From NCBI GenBank assembly GCA_029862925.1, contig JAOTWJ010000014.1, positions 1 to 40,213 of the forward strand: 40,213 nucleotides of DNA, read 5' to 3'. A program made the translations under genes and the position numbers. This stretch comes from Gemmatimonadota bacterium (GTDB taxonomy: Bacteria > Gemmatimonadota > Gemmatimonadetes > Gemmatimonadales > GWC2-71-9). How positions within the stretch are numbered: the stretch's first letter is position 1; every line of letters starts with the position of its first letter. Positions 31,097 to 38,655 of the stretch are shown here, piece by piece. The notes under the pieces are model-generated. The model was not told where the DNA came from, did not search any database, and saw only the letters and a program-made list of their open reading frames with translations.

Positions 31097-31803
31097 AACC
31101 GCACTTCGCAGTCGAAGGGGTATGGCGGTCATTCCGGGGACGCTCGGTCCTGCGCAATGCCGCCGTGTGGACCTACCCGGGCGGGATCACGGTGCTGCTG
31201 GGCCGCAACGGGGCCGGCAAGACGACGCTGCTGCGCTTCGCGGTGGGGCTCGTGCGGTCCGATACGGGCATCGTCATGCTGGGGCCGGAGCGGTTCACGC
31301 GGCCGAGGTTGAGCGCGCTGGCGACCCGCGGTCTCTTCTATCTCGCGGACCGGGATCTGCTCACCGCCGCGCTCCCGGTCCGGGCGCATTTCGATGCCGT
31401 CGCCGAGCGGTGGGGATCGGCAGCCCAGACGGCTGCCATCGACGCCTGCCAGGTGCGGCCGTTGCTGGACCGCCGCCCGGTCACCTTGTCGGGCGGCGAG
31501 CGGCGCCGCATCGAGGTGGCGCTGGCGGAAGCCCGGGCGCCAACCTGTCTCCTGGCGGACGAGCCGCTCCGCGGACTGACGCCGCTCGACGCCCTGCTGA
31601 TCGGTCGGCGCCTGCGGGCCCAGGCGGACCGTGGCTGCGCCGTGCTGATCACCGGTCATGAGGTACGCCCCCTGCTCGCGTTGGCCGATCACGTCGTGTG
31701 GATCACGGCGGGTACCACCCACTACCTCGGCACGCCCACACAGGCGCGCGCGCATCACCTGTTCCGGTTGCAGTACCTCGGCACCCACGAGTCACTCGAA
31801 TGA
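31093..31803 (+). CDS. ABC transporter ATP-binding protein
   Basis: A 236-aa ATPase with Walker A GRNGAGKTT (37-45), signature LSGGE (132-136), Walker B TCLLADEP (151-158) and His189 as the H-loop. The Q-loop glutamine is not visible: the segment after helical region one reads LFYLADRD. The C-terminus YLGTPTQARAHHLFRLQYLG recalls LptB/LivG-type subunits. The start GTG 31093 overlaps the preceding small membrane protein. No large permease lies in the window, so the partner may be that small protein or one encoded elsewhere. Confidence 0.88.
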   Translation: MKPHFAVEGVWRSFRGRSVLRNAAVWTYPGGITVLLGRNGAGKTTLLRFAVGLVRSDTGIVMLGPERFTRPRLSALATRGLFYLADRDLLTAALPVRAHFDAVAERWGSAAQTAAIDACQVRPLLDRRPVTLSGGERRRIEVALAEARAPTCLLADEPLRGLTPLDALLIGRRLRAQADRGCAVLITGHEVRPLLALADHVVWITAGTTHYLGTPTQARAHHLFRLQYLGTHESLE

Positions 31804-31810
31804 GGCACGC

Positions 31811-32329
31811 ATGACTCCCATTCCCCGGCCCGGCCCCGACGAATACGACCCCTACTACGCGGGCTATGTGGCCGACGTCCCGCCCGGCGACGTCGTGACC
31901 CTGCTCGGCACACAGACCGCGGAACTGGTCACGTGGCTCCGGGCCGTGCCGCCCGAGCGGGAGAGCCATCGCTACGCTCCTGACAAATGGAGCATCCGGG
32001 AGGTCGTCGGCCATTTGTGCGATACGGAGCGGGTGCTGGCGTACCGGGCGCTGCGGTTCAGCCGCGGCGACCACACTCCGCTGCCCGGTTTCGAGCAGGA
32101 CGATTACGTGCGGGAAGCCGGCTGCGAAACGCGGACCCTGGCGGACCTGACCGACGAGTTCCTCGCGATTCGCCGAGCGACCGTCGCCTTGTTCCGCGGC
32201 ATGAGCGGCGCCATGACCGCGCGCCACGGGACGGCCAACGACGTCGGCGTCTCCGTCCGCGCCCTGGCCTACATCATCGCCGGTCACGAGCGCCACCACG
32301 CGCGCGTCCTGCGCGAGCGCTATGGCTGA
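31811..32329 (+). CDS. DinB-family protein
   Basis: A 172-aa cytosolic four-helix-bundle protein of the DinB/YfiT type, with metal histidines His68 (VVGHLCDTER), His159 and His163 (AGHERHHARVL) in the usual order. Some members are thiol S-transferases or mycothiol-linked; the substrate is not readable. A GAGG site precedes ATG 31811. It follows the ABC ATPase gene by 7 bases. Confidence 0.88.
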   Translation: MTPIPRPGPDEYDPYYAGYVADVPPGDVVTLLGTQTAELVTWLRAVPPERESHRYAPDKWSIREVVGHLCDTERVLAYRALRFSRGDHTPLPGFEQDDYVREAGCETRTLADLTDEFLAIRRATVALFRGMSGAMTARHGTANDVGVSVRALAYIIAGHERHHARVLRERYG

Positions 32330-32335
32330 GCGCCG

Positions 32336-32365
32336 CTCCGGACCTCTGGTTATTTTCCTCCGGAC
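32336..32365 (+). repeat. Direct repeat CTCCGGAC flanking an AT-rich hexamer before the DUF302 gene
   Basis: CTCCGGAC occurs at 32336-32343 and again at 32358-32365, 22 bases apart (about two helical turns). Each copy contains the palindrome TCCGGA. TATTTT (32351-32356) lies between them and could be a -10. This looks like an operator over a promoter for the DUF302 gene. It is only two copies, so chance is possible. Confidence 0.4.
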
Positions 32366-32374
32366 TCGGAACAC

Positions 32375-32380
32375 GGAGGA
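32375..32380 (+). promoter_or_regulatory. Ribosome binding site of the DUF302 gene
   Basis: GGAGGA lies 4-5 bases before GTG 32385. It fixes that start over the longer in-frame ATG at 32322. Confidence 0.7.
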
Positions 32381-32384
32381 ACCA

Positions 32385-32804
32385 GTGACCACATCCGCCG
32401 CGATGGCGTTCGAGGTCACGCTCCCGGATGGATACGCAACGGCCGTCGCGAAGGTGACCGCGGCGCTCAAGGCCGAGGGCTTTGGCGTTCTGACGCGGAT
32501 CGACGTGGACCAGACGCTCAAGGAGAAGCTCGGCGCCGATTTCCGGCCGTACGTCATCCTCGGGGCGTGCAATCCCCCGCTGGCCCACAAGGCGCTCGCG
32601 CACCGGGCGGACGTGGGTCTGATGCTGCCCTGCAACGTGACGGTGGAGGTGGATCCCGCCGGCACGGGCTGTCTGGTTCGCATTGCCGATCCCGCCATCA
32701 TGCTCTCGGTCGGGGACTTCGACCGTGACCCCGTGCTGCGGGACGTGGCCGCGGAGGCACGCTCGAGACTGGCGCGCGTTGCCCAGGCGTTGCGGTCCAC
32801 CTAG
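32385..32804 (+). CDS. DUF302-family protein
   Basis: A 139-aa cytosolic protein with the DUF302 pattern: AVAKVTAALKAEGFGVLTRIDV, then LKEKLGADFRPYVILGACNPPLAHKAL and LMLPCNVTVEV. Cysteine-containing GACNPP and LPCN are the conserved sites. The function of the family is unsettled. It is preceded by a strong GGAGGA and a direct-repeat element and followed by a small terminator, so it may be an independent unit. Confidence 0.9.
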   Translation: MTTSAAMAFEVTLPDGYATAVAKVTAALKAEGFGVLTRIDVDQTLKEKLGADFRPYVILGACNPPLAHKALAHRADVGLMLPCNVTVEVDPAGTGCLVRIADPAIMLSVGDFDRDPVLRDVAAEARSRLARVAQALRST

Positions 32805-32806
32805 GA

Positions 32807-32831
32807 AGCCGGCGAGTCCGGCTCTTTCACT
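32807..32831 (+). terminator. Small intrinsic terminator after the DUF302 gene
   Basis: AGCCGG (32807-32812), loop CGAGT and CCGGCT (32818-32823) form a 6-bp stem followed by CTTTCACTC. It precedes mscL by about 25 bases. The stem is short and the T-run modest. Confidence 0.45.
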
Positions 32832-32852
32832 CATTCCAACACGGAGCACCTC

Positions 32853-33308
32853 ATGAGCATCGTGAAGGACTTCAAGGCATTTGCCATGCGCGGCAATGTC
32901 GTGGATATGGCCGTCGGTATCATCATCGGCGGCGCATTCGGCACCATCGTCAAGTCGCTCGTCGACGACGTGTTGATGCCTCCCATCGGGCTCCTCCTCG
33001 GGAACGTGGATTTCTCGAACCTGTTCCTGACCGTCAAGGAGGGCGCCATGGCCGGCCCGTACGCCACCGTGGCGGCCGCCAAGGAAGCCGGCGCGGTCAC
33101 GGTCAACTACGGCCTGTTCATCAACAGCGTGGTGAGCTTCTTGATCGTCGCCGTCGCCGTGTTCTTCGTGATTCGCGCCATGGTGCGCATGCAGGAGCCG
33201 GCACCGGCAGCGGCGCCCACCACCAAGAACTGCCAGTATTGCCAGACGAGCATCCCCATCAAGGCCGTGCGGTGCCCCCATTGCACCTCGGAGCTCAAGG
33301 CGGCGTGA
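32853..33308 (+). CDS. mscL: Large-conductance mechanosensitive channel with C-terminal zinc ribbon
   Basis: A 151-aa inner-membrane channel that opens under membrane tension to release solutes in hypo-osmotic shock. The N-terminus FKAFAMRGNVVDMAVG and the pore helix AVGIIIGGAFGTIVKSL are diagnostic of MscL. Membrane helices are at about 17-44 and 88-110. The tail, in place of the usual amphipathic bundle, ends with a compact zinc ribbon, CQYC (127-130) and CPHC (141-144). This makes the cytosolic end a metal-binding module. It lies after the DUF302 terminator and is coupled by GTGA to a phosphoesterase gene. Confidence 0.95.
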   Translation: MSIVKDFKAFAMRGNVVDMAVGIIIGGAFGTIVKSLVDDVLMPPIGLLLGNVDFSNLFLTVKEGAMAGPYATVAAAKEAGAVTVNYGLFINSVVSFLIVAVAVFFVIRAMVRMQEPAPAAAPTTKNCQYCQTSIPIKAVRCPHCTSELKAA

Positions 33309-34477
33309 CCGCATCGCACGTCGGGGTCGCGCGCGCGGCCCTGGCGGTCGCGGTCCTCGGCGCGGGCGGCGCGTGCGGTAGCCCGGCACGCCCGCCCGCG
33401 CTGCACGTAGCGCCCGCACCGCCGGCCGAGGTCGTCCACACGATCTTCCTCCTGGGGGACGCTGGGGTGCCGACCCCGCAGGATCCGGTGCTGGCGGCGC
33501 TCACCGCGCAGGTGCGTGCCCGACCCGAGCGCAGCACCGTCGTGTTCATGGGCGACAACATCTATCCGCGCGGACTGCCGCCGGTGGGCGACCGGGGGCG
33601 GCCCGACGCCGAGCGCAGGCTCACCGCCCAGCTCGATGCCGCTCGCGGGGCGGCGCGGGTCGTGTTCCTCGGCGGGAATCACGATTGGGCCCACGGTGCC
33701 GACGATGGGTGGGATGCGATCCGCCGCCAGGAAGGGTTCATCGCGGAGCACGGCGGCCCCGCCTCGGTTTTGCTCCCGGGTGGGGGCTGCCCAGGGCCCG
33801 CGCTGGCGGACCTCGGCGACGGGTATCGGCTGGTCGCGATCGACACGCAGTGGTGGCTTCACGGGGGGCCCAAGCCGCTCGACCCGACCTCCAGCTGCCC
33901 GGCCGACAGCCCCGGCGAGGTCACCGCGGCGCTGCGCCAAGCCGTGCAGCACGCCGACGGGCGCGGCGTCGTGGTGGTGGGACATCATCCGCTTCTCACG
34001 GGCGGTCCCCACGGGGGGTACTTCAGTTGGCGGGACCACCTGTTCCCGCTCACCGCCTGGAAACCCTGGCTCTGGATCCCGCTGCCGATCCTCGGCTCGG
34101 CCTACCCGCTGGCGCGGAACCTGGGAATCAGCCGGCAGGATCTCTCGTCGGGCGCGTACCGGGAAATGCGTGATTCGCTGGCCGCCGCGCTCGGCGCGGC
34201 TCCACCCCTGCTATACGCCTCCGGTCACGAGCACACCCTCCAGGTGCTGGACGGCGAGGCGTTTGGAGTTCAGCTTCTGGTCGTGAGCGGCGCCGGGGCG
34301 TACCAGCACACCAGCGGCGTCGCCCGCCTGCCGGAAACGCGCTACGCGCGCGGCGCGAGCGGCTTCGTGCAACTCGAGCTGCTTGGTGACGCACGGACCC
34401 GGCTGGGGGTCGTAACCGTCGAGGCCGATGGCACGGTTCGCGAGGACTGGGCATACTGGCTGGAGCATGGTCGCTGA
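33305..34477 (+). CDS. Exported calcineurin-like phosphoesterase (probable lipoprotein)
   Basis: A 390-aa phosphoesterase. It has an N-terminal hydrophobic leader with GGAC at 21-24, a loose lipobox, so it is probably a periplasmic lipoprotein. The metal centre is complete: GDAG at 51-54, GDN at 84-86, GNHD at 124-127, GHH at 226-228 and GHEH at 307-310. A hydrophobic Trp-rich segment (AWKPWLWIPLPILG, 251-264) could face the membrane. From memory, Bacteroidetes have a fused protein in which this domain precedes a surface-antigen barrel; here the next, overlapping gene carries that barrel. GTG 33305 overlaps the mscL stop. Substrate is unknown. Confidence 0.9.
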   Translation: MTASHVGVARAALAVAVLGAGGACGSPARPPALHVAPAPPAEVVHTIFLLGDAGVPTPQDPVLAALTAQVRARPERSTVVFMGDNIYPRGLPPVGDRGRPDAERRLTAQLDAARGAARVVFLGGNHDWAHGADDGWDAIRRQEGFIAEHGGPASVLLPGGGCPGPALADLGDGYRLVAIDTQWWLHGGPKPLDPTSSCPADSPGEVTAALRQAVQHADGRGVVVVGHHPLLTGGPHGGYFSWRDHLFPLTAWKPWLWIPLPILGSAYPLARNLGISRQDLSSGAYREMRDSLAAALGAAPPLLYASGHEHTLQVLDGEAFGVQLLVVSGAGAYQHTSGVARLPETRYARGASGFVQLELLGDARTRLGVVTVEADGTVREDWAYWLEHGR

Positions 34478-37019
34478 GCTGACGCGGCTCGCGGTCGTAC
34501 TCGGCGTCATGGCGGCGGCGCCGGCAGCGCTGGGGGCCCAGGAGCCAGCGCAACTGCCAGCCCCGGGCGACACGATCCGCACCGCCCCGGGGCCACACTA
34601 CGCGGCGGGCGCGCTGCACCGCGCGTTCTTCGGGACCGAGTATCGAGCGCTCTGGACGACGCCCGTCACGGTGCCCGCGCTCGATCTCGCGCACGTCGCC
34701 GGTGGTCTCACGCCCACCACGGCCGGCGGCCGGTTCCAGACCAAGTCGCTGCGATTCCGGGGCGCCGATGGGTACGCGTACGGGTTCCGCTCGGTAGACA
34801 AGGATCCGGCCATACTCCCGCCGGAGTTGTCCGGGACGTTCATCGAAGACCTCGTGCGCGACCAGACCAGCGCGCAGCATCCGTACGCACCGGGGGTGAC
34901 CGGCCCGCTCATGGAGGCGGTGGGCATCCCGCACACCGATCCGCGGCTGGTGGTGCTGCCCGACGATCCCGGACTCGGTGAGTTCCGCGAGGAGTTCCGG
35001 GGCATCATCGGGTACTTCGAACGCCGGGCCACGATCGAGCCGGGCCGGCCGGGGTTTGCGGGCGCGCTCGAGATCATCGAGAGCGACGAACTGCTCGCGC
35101 GGACCGAGCGCGGACCCGCCGATCGCGTGGACGCGCGGGCATTCCTGAACGCCCGGCTGTTCGACCTGGTGATCGGCGACTGGGACCGCCACCGCGGACA
35201 GTGGACGTGGGCCCGCCGTACGCCAGAGGCCCCCTACCAGTGGATTCCCATCCCGGAGGACCGGGATCAGGCCTTCGCGCGGTTCGACGGCTTCCTGCTC
35301 GGCGTGGCGCGGCTCGCGACGCCGTTCATCATGAACTACGGCGAGCGCTACGGCAGCGTCTTCGGGGCCACCTGGAACGGCCGCGACCTCGATCGCCGCT
35401 ATCTCACCGAGCTCGACCGGCCCGTGTGGGACTCGGTCGCCGCGTCGCTCGCCGCGCGGCTCACCGACTCGGTGATCACCGCGGCCGTGCAAACCCTGCC
35501 GCCGCAGGCATACGCGCTCGACGGCGCGCGGCTCGCGCGCACGCTCACGGCCCGGCGCGACGCGCTCGGGCCCTACGCCAGGCAGGTCTACGATCTGCTC
35601 ATGGCCGAGGCAACGCTCCACGCGACCGACGCGGCGGAACAGGTCACGATCGACCGGCACGCGGACGGCCGCGTGGAGGTGACGGTCGCCGAGCGCGGCC
35701 GCACGGCCAGCCCATACCTCCATCGGGTCTTCGATCCGGCGGCGACGCACGACCTGCGGCTCTTCCTTCACGGCGGCGCCGATCAGGTCGTGATCCGGGG
35801 ACGCAGTCGTGCCATCACGCTGCGCGTGGTCGGCGGCGGCCACGCGACGGTGGTCGACTCGTCGGGGGACGGGCACGTGCGGTTCTACGCGACCGGCGAC
35901 GATCGCGCGGTCGGCCCCGCGCCGACGCACGTGGACACCCGGGCGGACGCGGGGCCCCCGCCGCCTCGGCCGTACGACGACTATCGCGACTGGGGATCGT
36001 TCTGGATGCCCTCCTGGTGGGGCAGCTTCGGCCCTGACCTGGGCGCGTTCGTGGGGGGCGGCTTCGCGCGCACCGACTACGGCTTCCGCAAGTACCCGTA
36101 TGCCTCGCGGCTCCAGGTTCGAGCCGGCTGGTCGTTCGGCGCGGCCACGGGTCGCGCCGATTTCGACGCCGTCGTGCATCGCGAGAACTCCCGCGCCCGG
36201 ACCACGCTGTATGTGCGCGCCTCGGGCATCGAGATCGTGAAGTACCACGGCCTCGGCAACGAGATCATCCTGTCCGGCACCGATGATTTCTATCGCGTGC
36301 GGCAGCAGCAGTACCTCTTCATGCCGGGCCTGGTCTATCCCCTCGGCCGGCACGGTGAGATCGGGCTCGGCGCGAGCGTCGAGTTCGTGAAGACCCGGGA
36401 GGGCGACGGCCGCATCGTGGACGTCACCGCGCCGTATGGCTCGGGGGAATGGGGCCAGGTGGGCGGGCGGCTGCGCCTGGCGTGGGACTCCCGCGATCAG
36501 CCCGGGTACGCCACCCGAGGGCTCTATGCCGCGGTGACCGGCGGGATCGCGCCCCCCGTGTGGGACGTGGACTCGACCTACGGGTACGTGGAGGGCGCCG
36601 TCTCGACCTATCTCACGGCCCCCTCGGCACCGTTCCGTCCAACGCTGGCGCTGCGCGCGGGCGGCAAGCAGGTGTGGGGACCGTATCCCTTCTTCGCCGC
36701 CGCGTTCATTGGGGACGCGGGCAGCGTGCGGCTGGGCCGCCAGAACCGGTTCGGCGGCGACGCCGCCGTGTACGGGAACGCGGAACTTCGCCTGCGGCTC
36801 ACGCGTTTCTTCTTCATTCTCCCCGGCGACCTGGGGATCTTCGGCTTGGCGGACGCCGGCCGCGTGTTCCTGGACGGGGAGTCGTCCGACCAATGGCATT
36901 CGTCCTTCGGGGGCGGCCTGTGGGTGTCCGTGCTCCGCCCGGGGACCATCTTGAGCGTTGCCCTCACACGCGGCGCCGGTCGCACGGGCGTGTACATCGG
37001 CAGCGGGATGGCCTTCTGA
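34467..37019 (+). CDS. Omp85-like outer-membrane protein with CotH/HipA-like kinase signature
   Basis: An 850-aa exported protein, with a signal peptide to about residue 24 (AALGAQ). The periplasmic part (about 25-510) has a strand RFQTKSLRF with Lys93, RSVDKDP with Lys112, and RLFDLVIGDWDRHRGQW (230-246) followed by PIPEDRDQAF (261-270). The pattern DWDRH...DRD resembles the catalytic and metal loops of CotH, HipA and FAM20-type atypical kinases. The C-terminal third (about 520-850) is a beta-barrel, with SRDQPGYATRGLY and a terminal strand GRTGVYIGSGMAF, as in surface-antigen proteins. ATG 34467 overlaps the upstream phosphoesterase by 11 bases; ATG 34428 is also possible. Kinase activity is inference; the aspartates are what I see. 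Confidence 0.82.
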   Translation: MVAELTRLAVVLGVMAAAPAALGAQEPAQLPAPGDTIRTAPGPHYAAGALHRAFFGTEYRALWTTPVTVPALDLAHVAGGLTPTTAGGRFQTKSLRFRGADGYAYGFRSVDKDPAILPPELSGTFIEDLVRDQTSAQHPYAPGVTGPLMEAVGIPHTDPRLVVLPDDPGLGEFREEFRGIIGYFERRATIEPGRPGFAGALEIIESDELLARTERGPADRVDARAFLNARLFDLVIGDWDRHRGQWTWARRTPEAPYQWIPIPEDRDQAFARFDGFLLGVARLATPFIMNYGERYGSVFGATWNGRDLDRRYLTELDRPVWDSVAASLAARLTDSVITAAVQTLPPQAYALDGARLARTLTARRDALGPYARQVYDLLMAEATLHATDAAEQVTIDRHADGRVEVTVAERGRTASPYLHRVFDPAATHDLRLFLHGGADQVVIRGRSRAITLRVVGGGHATVVDSSGDGHVRFYATGDDRAVGPAPTHVDTRADAGPPPPRPYDDYRDWGSFWMPSWWGSFGPDLGAFVGGGFARTDYGFRKYPYASRLQVRAGWSFGAATGRADFDAVVHRENSRARTTLYVRASGIEIVKYHGLGNEIILSGTDDFYRVRQQQYLFMPGLVYPLGRHGEIGLGASVEFVKTREGDGRIVDVTAPYGSGEWGQVGGRLRLAWDSRDQPGYATRGLYAAVTGGIAPPVWDVDSTYGYVEGAVSTYLTAPSAPFRPTLALRAGGKQVWGPYPFFAAAFIGDAGSVRLGRQNRFGGDAAVYGNAELRLRLTRFFFILPGDLGIFGLADAGRVFLDGESSDQWHSSFGGGLWVSVLRPGTILSVALTRGAGRTGVYIGSGMAF

Positions 37020-37020
37020 G

Positions 37021-38655
37021 ATGAGCGGACCTCGCGTACGACGCGCCACCAGTCCTCCCCCCCGGGCGACCGGCACGGGGTGGCGCCTTGCGTCGCTGCC
37101 CGCCGATCTGCTGGATCAGTCGTGCCGCCGCGTCGGGATCGCATCCCTGACCTTCGCCGGGCTGTGGGCCTTTACCCTGCTGATGAACCTGGTGGTGAGC
37201 CCGCTGATTCCCGGCGAGATGCCCATTGGCGAGGGCACCTGGCCCATCCCCGGCATCCCGGTGGCGGCGGCGGGCCTGGTGTTGTCGCTCGGGATGATCG
37301 GGGTCGCCAGCAAGCTGCACGACCGTCCCAATCTTCTGCTCGACCTCGGGCTTGGATTCGAGGTGCTGACGGCCGCGCTCGTCGGCTTCCTCGGCCAGTG
37401 GGAGCCGGTCCTCGCGACGGGGCGCATCTCGTGGATCTGCGCGATCGTGCTCATCTACCCCGCCATCGCACCTAACACGCCCGGCAAGACCTTCGCCGCC
37501 GCGGTGACGGCGGCGAGCATGGATCCCCTCTGGTACGGCGTGGCGCTGCTGCGCGGCTTCGAGACAGACGTCACGACGTTCGCGCTGCTGTGGAGCTTCG
37601 GGGCCAACTACCTGTGCGCGCTGCTCGCCGTGGTGCCGGCCCACATCATCCGGCACCTCGGCCGCCAGGTGAGCCGGGCGCGCGAGCTGGGGAGCTACCG
37701 CCTCGGCGAGAAGCTGGGGGGCGGCGGCATGGGCGAAGTGTTCCGCGCGGAGCACCGACTCCTGGCGCGCCCCGCGGCGATCAAGCTGATCCGGCCCGAG
37801 CTGCTCGGCGGGAACGGCCAGCAGGCCGACGTGCTCGTGGAACGGTTCCGCCGCGAAGCCGAAGCCGCCGCAATTCTGCGCTCGCCGCACACCATCGAAC
37901 TGTACGACTTCGGCATCGCGGACGACGGTGCATTCTACTACGTGATGGAACTGCTGGACGGCGTCCCGTTCGACACGCTCGTCGAGCGGTTCGGTCCGGT
38001 CCCCGCCGAGCGCGCGGTGTATCTCATGCTCCAGGCCGCCGATTCCCTGGCGGAGGCGCACGCCCGCGGCCTGGTGCACCGCGACGTGAAGCCGTCCAAC
38101 CTGTTTGCCAGCCGGGTGGGCCTCACGGTGGACTTCGTCAAGGTGCTCGACTTTGGGCTGGTCAAGCGCGAAGGTCCCGCCCCGGACGAGGCAATGCTCA
38201 CGGCGCCCAACATCGCGACCGGCACGCCCGCGTTCATGGCGCCGGAGGTGGCGCTGGGCGACGCGGACGTGGATCACCGGGTGGACGTTTACGCGCTGGG
38301 GTGCGTGCTCTACTGGCTGGTCACCGGCCGACTCGTGTTCGAAGCGAGTCAGCCGCTCCGGCTGATGCACCAGCATATCGGGGAGACGCCCGTACCACCG
38401 TCGCGGCGCACCGAGCTCCCCGTTCCGCCGGCGCTCGACGAGCTGGTCCTGGCCTGTCTCGAGAAACGGCGCGAGGACCGGCCGGCGGATGCCGGCGAGC
38501 TCGCGACGCGCCTGGCCGCGCTCGGGCTGGCGCAACGGTGGACCCGGGAACGCGCGCGGCGCTGGTGGGAACTCAATCTGCCCGACAGCGGCGAGCCCTG
38601 CGGACCCTGCGATCAGGGTGAGGTCGTGCCCGCGCTGGCGGCCGCCACACCGTGA
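37021..38655 (+). CDS. Membrane-anchored Ser/Thr protein kinase with N-terminal membrane domain
   Basis: A 544-aa Hanks-type kinase. About five N-terminal membrane helices (about 37-58, 80-98, 112-126, 138-152 and 186-208) precede the kinase domain (about 226-500), the reverse of the common PknB layout. Motifs are GGGGMGEV (233-240), Lys255 in AAIKLI, HRDVKPSN (353-360) with Asp355, DFG (377-379) and TGTPAFMAPE (400-409); all catalytic residues are present. The tail has GEPCGPC (524-530), a possible metal or redox pair. The kinase domain faces the cytosol. ATG 37021 follows the barrel gene by one base, and the stop overlaps the next gene as GTGA. Substrates are unknown; the adjacent transporter loop is a candidate. 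Confidence 0.93.
   Translation: MSGPRVRRATSPPPRATGTGWRLASLPADLLDQSCRRVGIASLTFAGLWAFTLLMNLVVSPLIPGEMPIGEGTWPIPGIPVAAAGLVLSLGMIGVASKLHDRPNLLLDLGLGFEVLTAALVGFLGQWEPVLATGRISWICAIVLIYPAIAPNTPGKTFAAAVTAASMDPLWYGVALLRGFETDVTTFALLWSFGANYLCALLAVVPAHIIRHLGRQVSRARELGSYRLGEKLGGGGMGEVFRAEHRLLARPAAIKLIRPELLGGNGQQADVLVERFRREAEAAAILRSPHTIELYDFGIADDGAFYYVMELLDGVPFDTLVERFGPVPAERAVYLMLQAADSLAEAHARGLVHRDVKPSNLFASRVGLTVDFVKVLDFGLVKREGPAPDEAMLTAPNIATGTPAFMAPEVALGDADVDHRVDVYALGCVLYWLVTGRLVFEASQPLRLMHQHIGETPVPPSRRTELPVPPALDELVLACLEKRREDRPADAGELATRLAALGLAQRWTRERARRWWELNLPDSGEPCGPCDQGEVVPALAAATP

Noticed and set aside
34128-37076. 982-codon open frame on the minus strand
   Set aside because: It lies opposite the phosphoesterase and barrel genes. 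Its translation is Arg/Pro/His/Gly-rich and shows no domain, while the plus-strand frame has a signal peptide, motifs and a barrel.
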